Part shown: piece after piece, positions 22,672 through 34,859 of the stretch | How the letters are laid out: every line of letters begins with the position of its first letter | Numbering within the stretch: the stretch's first letter is position 1 | Assembly (NCBI RefSeq): GCF_001900245.1 | Contig: NZ_CP017813.1 | Coordinates: forward strand, 124,001-188,000 | Length of the DNA: 64,000 nucleotides | From: Mycoplasmopsis pullorum | GTDB lineage: Bacteria; Bacillota_I; Bacilli_A; Mycoplasmatales; Metamycoplasmataceae | Reading direction: 5' to 3' | Position numbers and translations under genes: made by a program | Notes under the pieces: model-generated | Database searches by the model: none | What the model was told of the DNA's origin: nothing | The model's input: only the letters and a program-made list of their open reading frames with translations

Positions 22672-23500
22672 AGTTTATTCAATTAATTCAGGTATTTATA
22701 CCTTACACAATGAGCGTGAAACAATTAAAGTCCCAGCGGCTGGACGTTTACGTTTTAAAGAAAATTCACCTTTAGTTGGGGACTATGTAAAATTACATGA
22801 GGGACTCCTAACTGAAATTTGTGAACGAAAAAATAGCTTCATTCGTCCCAAAGTGGCTAATGTGGACCAAGTTTTTATTGTAATGTCTTTGGTCGAACCA
22901 GATTTTCAGTCATTTTTGATGGACAAATTTTTAGCAATTATCGAAAACAAAGAAATTACACCGATTATTTTGTTTACTAAATCAGACTTAACCAATGATT
23001 TTTATTGATTCGATGAGTATACTAAACTTGGTTATTCGACTTTTTTAGTTGATAATAAAAAACCAATTTTTATCGAAAAAATTAAGAAGTTATTTAAGGA
23101 TAGAACCTCGGTATTCATGGGACAAACTGGTGTTGGTAAAACAAGTACGATTAATAATTTAGGTGGTTACCAATTTCAAACACAACAAATTTCAAAAGCC
23201 TTAGGTAGGGGAAAGCATACGACAAGAATTGTCCAAATTGTTAAATTTAATGACGGTGAATTAATTGACACACCAGGTTTTAGTTCATTGGACTTGGATC
23301 TAGATAAAATTGATTTAGCACAAAGTTTTAAGTTTTTTAAACTAAATATTGGTAAATGCAAATTCCGTTCATGTCTACATATTAATGAAAGAATTCAGGA
23401 TTGTTTCATCAAGCAAAGTGTTGAAAATGGTGATTTTCCACTTTGAAGATATCAAAATTATCAAAAACTACAAACAGAAGTAAAAAAGGAAGAATACTAA
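22661..23500 (+). CDS. rsgA: Ribosome small-subunit GTPase RsgA
   Basis: Circularly permuted GTPase of 279 residues. An OB fold comes first, then TKSD (G4), the P-loop GQTGVGKTSTINNL and DTPGFSSLDL (G3). The zinc site is CKFRSCLHINERIQDC. It matures the 30S subunit. ATG 22661, preceded by AAAGGA, is preferred over the in-frame TTG at 22643 because of the SD spacing. It overlaps prkC upstream and rpe downstream (TAATG). Confidence 0.95.
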
Positions 23501-24171
23501 TGACAAAAAAATATGTTACACCTAGCTTATTAAATGTTGAATCACAAAAAAGATTAGAAATTGCTAAAGAATTAATTAACGCAGGAGTAAAATGAATTCA
23601 TTATGATGTAATGGATGGTGAATTTGTTCCGAATACCGCTATTTCATATCAAGAAATCAAAAATATTCGTGAAAAAGCTCCAAAGCACATTATGGATGCG
23701 CACTTAATGGTTAATGATCCGCTTTCATACTTAGATGAGTTCAAAAACGTGGTTGATATAGTGACAATTCACTTTGAAGCAATCGATGATTTGGAAGAAT
23801 TTAAAGAATTTTTAATTGAAAATTACCATGAAATTAAAATTGGTTTAGCAATTAAACCAAATACTAGTGTTGAACGAATTGTTGAATTTTTACCATATTT
23901 AGCATTAGTATTAGTTATGTCAGTTGAACCTGGTAAAGGTGGACAACGTTTTATTGAAACATCATTACAAAAAATTAATCAACTTAAAATTTTAAGATTA
24001 AAAAATTCATATGATTATTTAATTCAAGTTGATGGTGGAATCAATAATGAAACCGGTCCTTTAGCTTTTGAAGCTGGTGCGGATGCAGCTGTGGCAGGAA
24101 CTTATTTAGTATTTGAACCTACAACTAATCGCATTAAAAGCATCCTCGGTCACAAATTTAAAATGGCATAA
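23500..24171 (+). CDS. rpe: Ribulose-phosphate 3-epimerase
   Basis: TIM-barrel enzyme of 223 residues. It shows VTPSLLNVE, HYDVMDGEFVPN (metal His and Asp), HLMVNDP, VMSVEPGKGGQRFIE and IQVDGGINNET. It interconverts ribulose 5-phosphate and xylulose 5-phosphate. It is last in the gmk chain; an AT-rich 150-base gap with a new promoter separates it from gap. Confidence 0.95.
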
Positions 24172-24244
24172 AAGATTTGCAATTATTACCATAATAAATG
24201 AAATCAATATTTTACAAAATTGATTTATAAATGAGACATTAATA

Positions 24245-24271
24245 TATAATTTTTATGTATAGTTACTATAC
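24245..24271 (+). promoter_or_regulatory. gap promoter with a palindrome just after the -10
   Basis: TATAAT is at 24245-24250. The perfect inverted repeat GTATAGT-T-ACTATAC spans 24257-24271, where it would overlap or follow the transcription start, a usual place for a repressor operator. Confidence 0.5.
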
Positions 24272-24324
24272 AAAATAAATATATTTATTTTACAAAACAC
24301 ACTTATTTTAATGAAAGGTTATTT

Positions 24325-25326
<1,002 letters not shown>

Positions 25327-25340
25327 TCCAAAATTAACTT

Positions 25341-25370
25341 AAAAACAGGCGTTTTCGTCTGTTTTTCTTT
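25341..25370 (+). terminator. gap terminator
   Basis: Stem AAAAACAGGCG/CGTCTGTTTTT with one G-U pair, a TTTT loop and a T-rich tail. Confidence 0.88.
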
Positions 25371-25412
25371 TGCTTTTTTGTCGCTCACTTTACACATTAG
25401 CTTAAGAGGTAA

Positions 25413-25455
25413 AAAGAAAGACCAAACTTGAAAAATGGATAAAAAGTTTGGTCTT
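25413..25455 (-). terminator. Hairpin ending the minus-strand cysS-rlmB-X group
   Basis: The arms AAGACCAAACTT (25418-25429) and AAGTTTGGTCTT (25444-25455) pair perfectly. On the minus strand the stem is followed by TCTTTTTACC. Confidence 0.7.
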
Positions 25456-25486
25456 CAAAATTGTGGTCTACTTATTTTGAATAAAA

Positions 25487-26104
25487 TTAAGTAAACACAA
25501 ATGTATTGTTATAGTGATTCCTGATATTTGATAAGATGATTCGATTCTCTTTTTTGATATATGGTAATTTGCTTGTTTTAGCAATTTGCAATGTATGTTC
25601 GACAAATTGCTTTTCCTGAGAATTCATTTTTGGAGACATTTTTTCATAGCTCACAAATATGTTCTCATCCTCTTGTTTCGTTTTAATTTTTCATAACAAG
25701 TTTTTAATTTTACGTGATGAAAGCGAGTTTTTTGTCCGTTCAAAATATTCTTGTTTTTTCATTCTAGCATTCTTTTGAGACTTCATAAAATACTTTAATT
25801 TACCATGTAAAAATTGTTCAATTTTATTTTCAGATTGAAATTGAACAGAATCGCAATTAACCTCAAGTACGCAGTTAAACAAAAACAAAATTGCGTTTCA
25901 ATAAATTTCAGTAAAGTCATTTCGCATTCAATTTAAAATAGTGTCGTAGCGTTTAATTCAATAAATTATGATTACATGGAATTGCTTTTCGATTATTTTG
26001 ATTAATGAATTATCTGAGATTGTAATTGGCAAAACATCAATTTCTAAAAGATTTGCTAACTTAGGGTTAATTATCTTAATTTTGCGACTATTTACTCTAT
26101 TCAT
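25487..26104 (-). CDS. Unrecognised 205-aa protein in the position of sigH
   Basis: The frame carries four TGA (Trp) codons. It begins MNRVNSRKIKIINPKLANLL and overlaps the rlmB stop by eight bases. The middle (DFTEIYWNAILFLFNCVLEV, then KLKYFMKSQKNARMKKQEYF) has the spacing of sigma-70 region 2 followed by a basic helix. The C-terminus (KMNSQEKQFVEHTLQIAKT) could be a worn region 4. In Firmicutes the order is cysS-mrnC-rlmB-yacP-sigH, so the position fits a diverged SigH-like factor. The sequence similarity is weak and the function is a hypothesis; an unrelated mycoplasma protein is equally possible. Confidence 0.55.
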
Positions 26105-26801
26105 TTTCTAATGTCTTTTTCGCTTCAAATAATAAGATACCTGTAGCGACAGAAACATTTAAAGATTGCACTGAACCAGATTGCGGGATATAAATTATTT
26201 CATCACTGACACTTAATGTGCTTTTTGAAACTCCGCTTCCCTCGTTACCAACAACAATCGCGAAAGGAAGATTATACGATACTTTATCATACTGCTGTGC
26301 AGTTGAATTTAATGCCGAAGTGTAGATTCAAAAACCATTATTTTTCATTCAGGTTATTGTAGCGGAAATACTTTTAACTTTAATAAACTTCATTCCGACA
26401 AAACCACCTGATGAAATTTTTAAAACTAATTCATTGATATCTGCTGCACGAGTGTTAGGATAGATTATGTGCTTGATTCCAGCTGCATTAGCACTGCGAA
26501 TAATTGCACCGAAATTTTGCGGATCTTGGATGTGGTCAAGAATTAAAACCATTTTTGGTTGGTCCTTATTCAAAATTTTTATATCATAAAAATTAATCGG
26601 TTTAATCAGTGCAATAAAACCTTGGTGATTCTCTTTAGTCATTTTATTCATTAAGTTTTTGTCAAATATTTCAACCTTAAATGAAGCATTTTTAAATAAT
26701 TCCTTGTTTTGTGCGGTAGCAACAATAACCTTTTCAATTGGTCAATTGTTTTCATAAGCATCTAAAACGGAGTTTCTACCGCACATTAGTAATTCTTTCA
26801 T
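26097..26801 (-). CDS. rlmB: 23S rRNA (guanosine-2'-O-)-methyltransferase RlmB (SpoU family)
   Basis: The protein has 234 residues. The SpoU knot motifs are present: LDHIQDPQNFGAIIRSANAAG, IVVGNEGSGVS and IPQSGSVQSLNVSVATGILLFE. The N-terminal MKELLMCGRNSVLDAYEN is the substrate-binding start. SD GAGG precedes the ATG. It lies 32 bases after cysS, as in many Gram-positives. Confidence 0.93.
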
Positions 26802-26833
26802 AATAGTACCTCGTTTTTTTCTCTAATTTATTT

Positions 26834-28054
26834 TTATATTATTTTTTCTTTTTGTAATTTTACACGCAACGCATCTGCTTTTTCGTATTCTTTTGCATCT
26901 ACCAATTGAGATCATTCTTCAAAAATTGGTTTGAGTACTTCGAAGTTCTCAAAAGTATCACGATATCCCAAAATTTTAAAAACTTCAATTAAACTAAGTG
27001 CAATTTCTATTGATTTTGTTTTATTAAATTCTTTAATTAATTTATTTACTTCAAACATGAATTTAGAAAAGTCACGTTCATAGACTAAATTGATTATATT
27101 TGTGACAATTTCATAATTTGTAGTATCGTCCGCTTTTGAATTTAAAAAAGAATAAAATGCGATTCTTCTGATTTTAAGGTTAAATGCGTTTGCACTTTTA
27201 ATTAAGTCCTCATTTAAGTTGATCGGACCTAAAATGGTTGAATTTAATAAAATGGTACGGTAAACATCAACTTTGTGCTCATCAAAAAACGCTTTTGCTT
27301 TAATGATGTTTCCTTTTGATTTAGACATTTTTTCACCATAAAGATTGATTTGTCCACAACGCAATCATTCCTGTGCAATAGGTTTATTGGTCAAAGCAAA
27401 GTGTTGAATATTTTCATTTTCATGATGCGGAAAAATTAAATCAATCCCGCCACCGTGAATGTGCACACCTTCATCTTTAAAATATTTATAAATCAAAGCA
27501 GAACATTCTGTGTGTCAACCGGGACGACCAGCTCCGAATTTTGAATTATATTTAACCCCAACTTTGGTGTTTTTTCAAAGTGCAAAGTCTGCAGGAAAAT
27601 TTTTATTGGCTGAATTTTCTTCAAAGAACATCTCATCTAATTTTTGATGCGAAACTGTACCATAGTAGTTTTGGTACTTTTCAACTGAAAAAAGAAGGTC
27701 ATCATCTTGTGCGTAGGTAGAACCATTTTGGGACAATGAATCTAAATAGTTTTCTATTAAATCTAAGTTGTCGGTCACTTTTTCAATTTTTGTGATTGTA
27801 TCAATGTTAGCTTGTTTTAACAAATCTAAATAAGCATTGGTAAAAAAATCACTAACTTCTTTTTCACTTTTATTTTCACTAATTGCTTTGTTGATGATTT
27901 TATCATCGATATCTGTGATATTGTGTAAGAAAAAATAATCAATTTTCTTATAACGAACAGCCTTTAAAATTAGGTCAAATAATAAAATTGGTCTCATATT
28001 TCCGATATGAATATGATCATAAACAGTCGGTCCACAAACGTAAATTTTTAACAT
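26834..28054 (-). CDS. cysS: Cysteinyl-tRNA synthetase
   Basis: The protein has 406 residues, short compared with about 465 in most bacteria but usual for mycoplasmas. It starts directly at [22 protein letters not shown] (zinc Cys and HIGH motif), lacking the N-terminal extension. [28 protein letters not shown] and KMSKSKGN are intact. TATAAT ends six bases before the ATG with no SD, so a leaderless mRNA is likely. It is divergent from argS. Confidence 0.95.
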
Positions 28055-28060
28055 ATGATA

Positions 28061-28066
28061 ATTATA
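28061..28066 (-). promoter_or_regulatory. -10 box of cysS
   Basis: TATAAT on the minus strand, six bases before ATG 28054; the start site would fall on the start codon. Confidence 0.6.
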
Positions 28067-28166
28067 ATTAAAATTAATCCTTTTTCAGGTTAAAAAAGAC
28101 ATTTTTAATGAGTAATTAAGTGTTAAAATATAAAGTACATATAAAATTTATATAAAGGAGAAAATT

Positions 28167-29816
28167 ATGATTAATATGAATGCAAAAATTAAAAATATGA
28201 TTGAAGAAATTATTATTATTCTTCAAAATGAAGGAGTCATTAGTAATGACTGCACTGCAGGCACTATTAATTATAATTTACAAGAACCGAATATCAATGT
28301 AGGGGACTCTAAACAATATAATTTTGCGACAAATATTGCATTTTTACTTAAAAAATATGCAAAAATACCTGTCCTAGAATTAGCACAAAAAATTTCTATT
28401 GAATTGGAAAAAAATGAATTGGTTGAAAAAGCAGATGTAGCTGCACCTGGTTTTATCAATATCATTTTAAGTGACTGTGCTTTTGTTGATATTTTGAAAA
28501 ATATAATTAATAAAGAAGATCAATATGGATCGAACTTAATACAAGATGAAAATGTGTACAATGTTGAATTCGTTTCAGCTAATCCAACTGGATTTTTACA
28601 CGTCGGACACGCTCGTGGAGCGGCCATTGGGGACTCTTTAGTGAGAGTTTTACGACATGCAGGTTTAAAAGTAGTACCTGAGTACTGAGTTAATGATGCT
28701 GGAAATCAAATTAAAGTTTTAGTAGATAGTGCCAAAGTTAGATACTTTGAATTATTTGGACAAACTTTAACTATGCCTGAAGATTGTTATAAAGGTAGTG
28801 ATATTATTTGGTTAGCAGAACAAATTAAAAACAAATATGGAAATAAATTTTTAGAGAATTTTGATCAAAATATGGACGAATTTAAACAAATTTGCATCGA
28901 CATTTTATTAGAAAAAATTCGTACCGACTTAGCAAAATTTAATGTTTCATTTGAAATTTTTACTTCAGAAAAATTTGTTCGCGACAGTGGACTAGTTGAA
29001 AAAACACTTGAAAAAATCAAAAAATACACCTATGAAAAAGATGGTGCACTTTTCTTAAATACCACCGAATTTGGGGACGATAAAGATCGTGTTTTAATTA
29101 AAAGTGACGGATCATTTACTTACTTTACGCCAGATATTGCGTACCACGATATCAAATTACAAAGATCAAATAAATTAATTAATGTTTGAGGAGCGGACCA
29201 CTCAGGTTATATTGCCAGATTAAAAATTGCAATGCAATGTTTAGGTTACAATCCTGAAGATATTGAAATTATTGTGGTTCAATTAGTTCGTTTAATTAAA
29301 AACGGACAAGAATTTAAAATGTCTAAAAGAGCTGGTACCAGCGTAACCTTAGAGGATTTAATGGACGTTTCAAATCCAGATTGTGTCCGTTTTAACATGT
29401 TAACTCGTGATCCGAATACTAAATTTGATTTTGATATTGATTTAGCTAATAGTAAAGATGAAAACAACCCTGTATTTACAGTGCAATACGCACACTCACG
29501 GGCTAATTCAGTCCTAACTAAAGCCAAAGTCGATTACGACTTTAACTTAATCCCTTTCAATGATAAAACACGTAAATTATTGGTTGCTCTTGATCAATTT
29601 CCTGATGTAATTAAAACTGTTGCTTCTACTTATAAAATTCAATTGTTAACAAGTTATTTAATGAATTTAGCAAATTTATTCAATAGTTTTTATTCAAATA
29701 ATAAGATTTTAGATTCAAATCATTCACAAACTTTATTGGCTGTAACACTTGCAACTAAGAGAGTTCTGAAGTTGGGACTGTCATTAGTTGGAGTTTCTGC
29801 TCCTGAAAAGATGTAA
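28167..29816 (+). CDS. argS: Arginyl-tRNA synthetase
   Basis: Class I synthetase of 549 residues. The HIGH region is VEFVSANPTGFLHVGHARGA. An N-terminal Add1 domain (residues 1-100), YFTPDIAYHDIKL, KMSKRAGT (KMSKS equivalent) and a C-terminal DALR-type helical domain follow. SD AAAGGAGA lies before the ATG. A second ATG four codons in is less likely. Three bases separate it from the permease gene. Confidence 0.96.
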
Positions 29817-29819
29817 TTT

Positions 29820-31481
29820 ATGGACAGTGACAAGCAAAAGTTAAACCACGAATTAGAATTATTGAATCTAAAAGACATTCCAAAAGGTAAAAAAATTAAC
29901 TTTTTTGTTGGAATGTTGATTGTTATTGGTTCTTCGATTGGTGCAGGTATTTTCTTTAAATCGCACGAAATCTTACATTACAATAGTTTATCGCTAATTT
30001 TAGCTATTCTTTCTTGAAGTATTGCCTCAATTGCAATTATCTTACTTGCAATTGGATTGCTCGAAGTAGTAAAAAGTACCAACGGAAACTTATCATATGT
30101 TGGTTGAAACAAAAAATTCAATACGCGTGTAGTGTACCAAATGAGTCGAAATTTCACGCTCTATTTAAATATTCCACTGACATTTTTCTTTATGCCGCTT
30201 TATGCTTTAATGTCATTTCAAGATGGATTACAAGCATTTGGGATTAACAAAACATTTGGAACAAATGTCGATTGATTAATTTGAGGTATTATTGTGGTAC
30301 TCATTTCGATTTACTTTTTAGTAAGTTCGGGATTGAGTGCTAAAGTTGCTAATATACAAAATAGCATTACGCTGTTTTTAAAAGTTTTAGCAATTATTTG
30401 TAGTGTTGTAATTGCACTTGCTTACTATATTATTAATCGTAAATCAGTCCAAGAGGATATTCATTGACTTCCAGTGGCACCACAAATGGACCATGAAGAA
30501 ATGAATTTTTCTTATAAAATGATGCCTGGGATTGGACTGTTCTTATCATGAGCTGGAATCTTTTTTGCTTATGATGGATTTTATGTTTCAACTGGTATTG
30601 AAAACGAAATGCAAAAACCTAAAGATGCTCCTAAAGTTTTATTATGAGGTTTAGGAATTGTTACTTTAATTCACTTAATCATTGCGATTGCAATGTCGAT
30701 TAACGGAAAAGGTGATTTTAAAGAATTTTTTAAATTCTTAAATCAACGTAATTTAGGATGAATTTTCGGAATCGTTAATATTTTCATTGGAATTGGAGTC
30801 CTTGGTATTATCAATGGATTTAGTCTATGAATTCCACGTTTTATTGAAGAATTAATCAAAAACGAAGAAATTGTTTTTGCATCAAAATTAAAGGATAAAC
30901 TAGTTCAAAACAAACCAAAAATTGGTGTAATTTACTCAATCTTTTTAATTATTCCAATCGTTGTAATTTTTATTATTATTGGTGGTTTATTCTATCCAAA
31001 TAAATTCGAAAATATTCAAGATGCTCAAGATTTAATTAGCTATGCAAGTTATGGAAGTGGTATGTCAAGCTTGTATAACTTAGCTGATTTATTGAGTAAT
31101 TGATTAAGTTTGATTATTTTTGGATTTATTGCAATGGCTTGTTTTGGATACTTTTTAAAGAATTTCAAACGCAAATACAAATCCAAGAGTCAAAGAATTT
31201 TGCTATGAATTAACTTTATAATTTCAATTTTTATCATGATTGTGTTGTTTATTAATTTCTTATCAGTCTTTATTGATTTGATTTTATTAATGCAACAACA
31301 AGCACATTTAGATCATTCATGCTGTTCAAGTGCATTTATTGAACAATTAAAAGATCAAATTAACGGTAAAATTTTATTAATTATCGTATTTTTTGTCTTT
31401 AGCTTTATTATTTTTGTGCCTCCGCTAGTTCGTTTAATCAATTACAAAAAAATGTTTAAAAGAAGTGTTTCCATAAAATAA
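29820..31481 (+). CDS. APC-superfamily amino acid permease
   Basis: The protein has 553 residues with about 12 membrane segments. The first has the APC signature VIGSSIGAGIFFKS (near residue 38). A later conserved stretch is FLSWAGIFFAYDGFYVSTGIENEMQKPK. The substrate cannot be told from sequence. Co-transcription with argS makes a basic amino acid possible, but that is guesswork. A loop near residues 480-510 contains HLDHSCCSS, an unusual CC pair outside or inside the last helices. Confidence 0.88.
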
Positions 31482-31554
31482 TTACTTATTTTTAACAAAA
31501 AAAGATATAAATATTTATAATTTAATATAAATTTATTATATATAAAGGAGAGCT

Positions 31555-31803
31555 ATGAAAACTATGTTAGACATCGCAATCGATGTAGTGGTTAATGGTA
31601 CACAAAAATCATATAAATTTGACACAATTTTTGATGAAATTGAAAGACAATTGAAAGACTATTGAGAAGAAAATTTAGTTACAGAGCAACAAAGCTACGA
31701 AAAATTAAGAGTTAAAAAAATCGGTGAACTTTACAGACTTTTAACAGTTGATGGTCGTTTTATTAGAAATAATGATGAAACTTGAAGTTCATCAGGAAAA
31801 TAG
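31555..31803 (+). CDS. rpoE: Short RNA polymerase delta-like protein (HARE-HTH domain only)
   Basis: The protein has 82 residues. KLRVKKIGELYRLLTVDGRFIRNNDETW aligns with the end of the B. subtilis delta N-terminal domain (FYTDLNIDGRFL...DQTW). The preceding FDTIFDEIERQLKDYWEEN fits its helices. The long acidic C-terminal tail of delta is absent and TAG follows the domain. No hidden acidic frame follows, since fba starts 43 bases later. SD AAAGGAG precedes the ATG. Confidence 0.75.
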
Positions 31804-31846
31804 TTAAACTTTATATACATTTAAAAATTGGAAAAGGGGACTTGAT

Positions 31847-32719
31847 ATGGCATTAGTTAGTGCTAAAGAAATGCTTAGAAAAGCAAAAGAAGGAAAATAC
31901 GCAATTCCACATATTAATATTAATAATTTAGAATGAGCAAAAGCTGTTTTACTTACAGCACAAGCTGAACAATCTCCAATTATCGTCGCAACCAGCGAAG
32001 GTGCCTTGAAATACATGGGAGGTTTTGATGTTGTTGCTGGTATGGTTACAGGTTTAATTAAAGACTTAAACATTACTGTACCTGTTGCATTACACTTAGA
32101 TCATGGTTCATACGAAGGTGCATTAAAAGCGATCGAAAACGAAGCTTATACATCAATTATGTTTGATGGATCACACTTTCCATTTGAAGAAAACTACGCT
32201 AAAACAGCTGAATTAGTAAAATTAGCTGCTGCTAAAGGAATGTCAGTTGAAGCTGAAGTTGGGACAATCGGTGGAGAAGAAGATGGTATTGTTGGAAATG
32301 GCGAATTTGCTGATCCAGCTGAAGCTAAAAAAATGGCACAATTAGGAATTGACGTTTTAGCTGCTGGAATCGGAAACATTCATGGTCCATATCCTTCAAG
32401 CTGAAAATCATTAAGCTTTGAGACATTAAAAGAAATTTCTGAAGCTGCTGGAATTGGAATCGTGCTTCATGGTGGAAGTGGTATTCCTTTAGATCAAATT
32501 CAAAAAGCAATTAGTTTAGGAATTACAAAAATTAACGTTAATACTGAATTACAACAAGCAAACCACGCTGCTTTAAGAAAATACATTGAAAGCGGTAAAG
32601 ATTTAGAAGGCAAAAACTTCGATCCACGTAAATTATATAAACCTGGATACGATGCAATGTGTGAAACAGTAAAACAAAAAATTCACGAATTCGGTTCAAA
32701 CGGAAAAGCTTTCGAATAA
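31847..32719 (+). CDS. fba: Class II fructose-bisphosphate aldolase
   Basis: The protein has 290 residues. MALVSAKEMLRKAKEGKYAIPHININ, ALHLDHGS (zinc and catalytic region), IMFDGSHFPFEEN, VEAEVGTIGGEEDG, AAGIGNIHG and LHGGSGIP are all present. It splits fructose 1,6-bisphosphate. SD AAGGGG lies before the ATG. Codon bias suggests high expression. Confidence 0.97.
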
Positions 32720-32730
32720 TTTTAATCTCA

Positions 32731-32762
32731 AAAATAGATCATATTTGGTCTATTTTTTTATT
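32731..32762 (+). terminator. fba terminator
   Basis: Stem AAAATAGATC/GGTCTATTTT with one G-U pair, then a T run. Confidence 0.85.
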
Positions 32763-32810
32763 CAAAGTGGATTATTCATTCCACAAAACTCACATGTGAC
32801 TTATTTGATT

Positions 32811-32816
32811 TATAAT
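32811..32816 (+). promoter_or_regulatory. -10 box of the nuclease lipoprotein gene
   Basis: TATAAT nine bases before ATG 32826; no SD is seen. Confidence 0.5.
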
Positions 32817-32825
32817 TAAAGTGTT

Positions 32826-33461
32826 ATGACTAAAAAAAGCTTTTTTACAAAATTAAAATGATTAGCTTTATTTGCTACACCACTTGCACTTACTACATTA
32901 AGTAGTGCGTGTGTTCAAAAACAAGAACAAAAAACTAAAAACGAAGAACCAAAGCAAGCTATTTATTATCTTAGATATGTTTTTGATGGCGACACAATCG
33001 CTGTATCTCCTAACTCACCAACTGAAAAGGATTTTATCAAAGTTCGTTTCTTTGGAATTGATACTCCAGAAACCAAAAAAGAAAATAAGGTCGAAGCCTT
33101 AGCTAAATACGAAGACCATTATGCACAATTAGCAACACTAGGACTAAAAAGAATGCTTCGCGGTTCAGAAAAAGTCACCTTAGAAGAATTTGGAAAAGAC
33201 AAGTATGGTCGTACTCTAGCAATTGTCTACAATTCTAAAGGTGAAAATCTCAATTATGAAATGGTTAAACAAGGTTTAGCACGTGCATATTACATTTCTA
33301 CAAATCCTAAAAGCTTGTTCTATACAAACACACCTACTAAAGTAAAAATTTACAATGATTTAATGCAATTACAAGCAGAAGCTAAAGAGAAACAAATCAA
33401 TATTTGAACAAAACAAAATATTAAAGATGTCTTTCATGCTTTTACTGAATTAGCTGAATAA
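32826..33461 (+). CDS. Thermonuclease-family (SNase) lipoprotein
   Basis: The protein has 211 residues. The basic start, a hydrophobic segment and the lipobox LSSAC (Cys about residue 30) predict a lipoprotein. The SNase domain has RYVFDGDTIAV, VRFFGIDTPETKK (Arg, Asp and Glu of the active site) and GKDKYGRTLAIVY (the second Arg). Surface nucleases let mycoplasmas feed on host nucleic acids and can cut NETs. It runs into the GNAT gene ten bases later. Confidence 0.93.
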
Positions 33462-33471
33462 TAAGGAAAAT

Positions 33472-34287
33472 ATGGAAAAATTAACTATCAAAAATCAGTC
33501 GGAATTATTAGAATTTTTAAACCAAGATTACATCAATAATTTATTTTTTATTGGCGATTTAATTGAATTTGGTTTTGATGATCCAAGTGTTAAAAGTTAC
33601 GGATTCTATGAAAATAATAAATTAAAAGCAGCAATAATGCTTTTTCATTCAACACTTTTAATTTCCGATCCAGATAATTTTATTTCCAAAGAAGAATTGA
33701 TTGAATTCATTAAAAATCAGAGCGTTTCGAACATTATTGTCGAACAAGAGTGTGCTCAACATATCAATGAATTAATAAAAAAGGATTATCAAATTGAGAT
33801 TAAACAAGAAGAAATTTTGGTGTTAAATCGACCAATTACTCAAGAAGGATTCATCTCAAATTTTGCAAACCGGGACGATTTAAGTTTAATCATTGATGGA
33901 CGTAAAACTATCGAAGAATTTAAAGGTGTTTCAGCTCAAGGTCTTAAATTAGATTATTTACAAAGAACCTATGATACAGGATTTTACGTTCCTTTTATAA
34001 TTAAAGAACAAAATATTGTAGCTTCTCATGCTTCAGTTGCTTGTATGACACCTAAAGCTGCAATGATCGGTGGTGTATACACTTTAAAAGAACACCGTAA
34101 AAAAGGTTATGCAAGTGATTGTGTGTTAAATTTATGTAAATGACTACAAGACAAGCACAAAACTCCTGTTTTATTCTTTGATAACCCTCTTGCCGGGAGT
34201 GTTTATAAAAAAATCGGATTTGAACATTTCGGATGATTAAATGTTATGATATTAAAAGAAAAAGGAGATAAAAATGAAAAAAATTAA
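33472..34287 (+). CDS. GNAT-family N-acetyltransferase
   Basis: The protein has 271 residues. The acetyl-CoA site is in the C-terminal half: AAMIGGVYTLKEHRKKGYASDCVLNLCKWL (the R-x-x-G-x-A loop) and then LFFDNPLAGSVYKKIGFEHFGW. The N-terminal half looks like a worn second GNAT repeat. The substrate is unknown. The 3' end overlaps tpx by 14 bases and contains the tpx SD (AAAGGAGA). Confidence 0.85.
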
Positions 34288-34774
34288 ATTCAAACAAAAT
34301 GAAGTTCATTTAAAAGATGAAACTTTAAAATTAGGAGATGTTATTGATTTAATCAAAGCTTATCCAAAAGGTTCTTTTGAATTAAGTGACGTAAAATTCG
34401 GGGACAATTACACTTTAATTACCACTTTTCCAAGTATTGACACAGGTGTTTGTGATTTACAAGTGATGCGTATGTCAGCAATTGCTAATGACTATCCAAA
34501 TGTTAAATTTATCACATTATCAGCAGATTTACCAAGTGCACTAAACGGATATGCAAGTAAGCATGAAGTGTCAAACTTAGAAATGTATTCTGATTATTAC
34601 AACAATAATTTAGCTCAAAAATTTGGTTTATTAATCGACGAATTAAACTTATTTGCACGTTCTGTTTTCGTATTAAATGACAAGCACGAAGTTATTTATT
34701 TCGATTTAAATGAACAAACAGGTGATCAAATTGATTTCGACCGCTTGATTGAATTCTTAAACACTTTAAAATAA
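34274..34774 (+). CDS. tpx: Thiol peroxidase, one-cysteine type
   Basis: The protein has 166 residues. The active-site motif PSIDTGVCDLQ places the peroxidatic Cys at residue 60. The segment that holds the resolving Cys in E. coli Tpx (SADLPFAQ..RFC) is SADLPSALNGYASKH here, and no other Cys exists in the protein. It reduces peroxides but must be recycled by an outside thiol. It may protect against H2O2 from GlpO. SD AAAGGAGA is optimal. Confidence 0.92.
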   Translation: MKKIKFKQNEVHLKDETLKLGDVIDLIKAYPKGSFELSDVKFGDNYTLITTFPSIDTGVCDLQVMRMSAIANDYPNVKFITLSADLPSALNGYASKHEVSNLEMYSDYYNNNLAQKFGLLIDELNLFARSVFVLNDKHEVIYFDLNEQTGDQIDFDRLIEFLNTLK

Positions 34775-34780
34775 TTACTC

Positions 34781-34822
34781 AACATGAAAATAGCTGTTTT
34801 TAGTTTATTTTCATGTTTTTTA
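34781..34822 (+). terminator. tpx terminator
   Basis: Perfect 12-bp stem AACATGAAAATA/TATTTTCATGTT followed by T-rich DNA. Confidence 0.85.
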
Positions 34823-34859
34823 TTCAACAATACTTCTGTAAAATCAGTAAAATAAATTT

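Noticed and set aside
31555-31846. Frameshifted longer rpoE
   Set aside because: The space between TAG 31803 and fba holds no acidic coding sequence in any frame.
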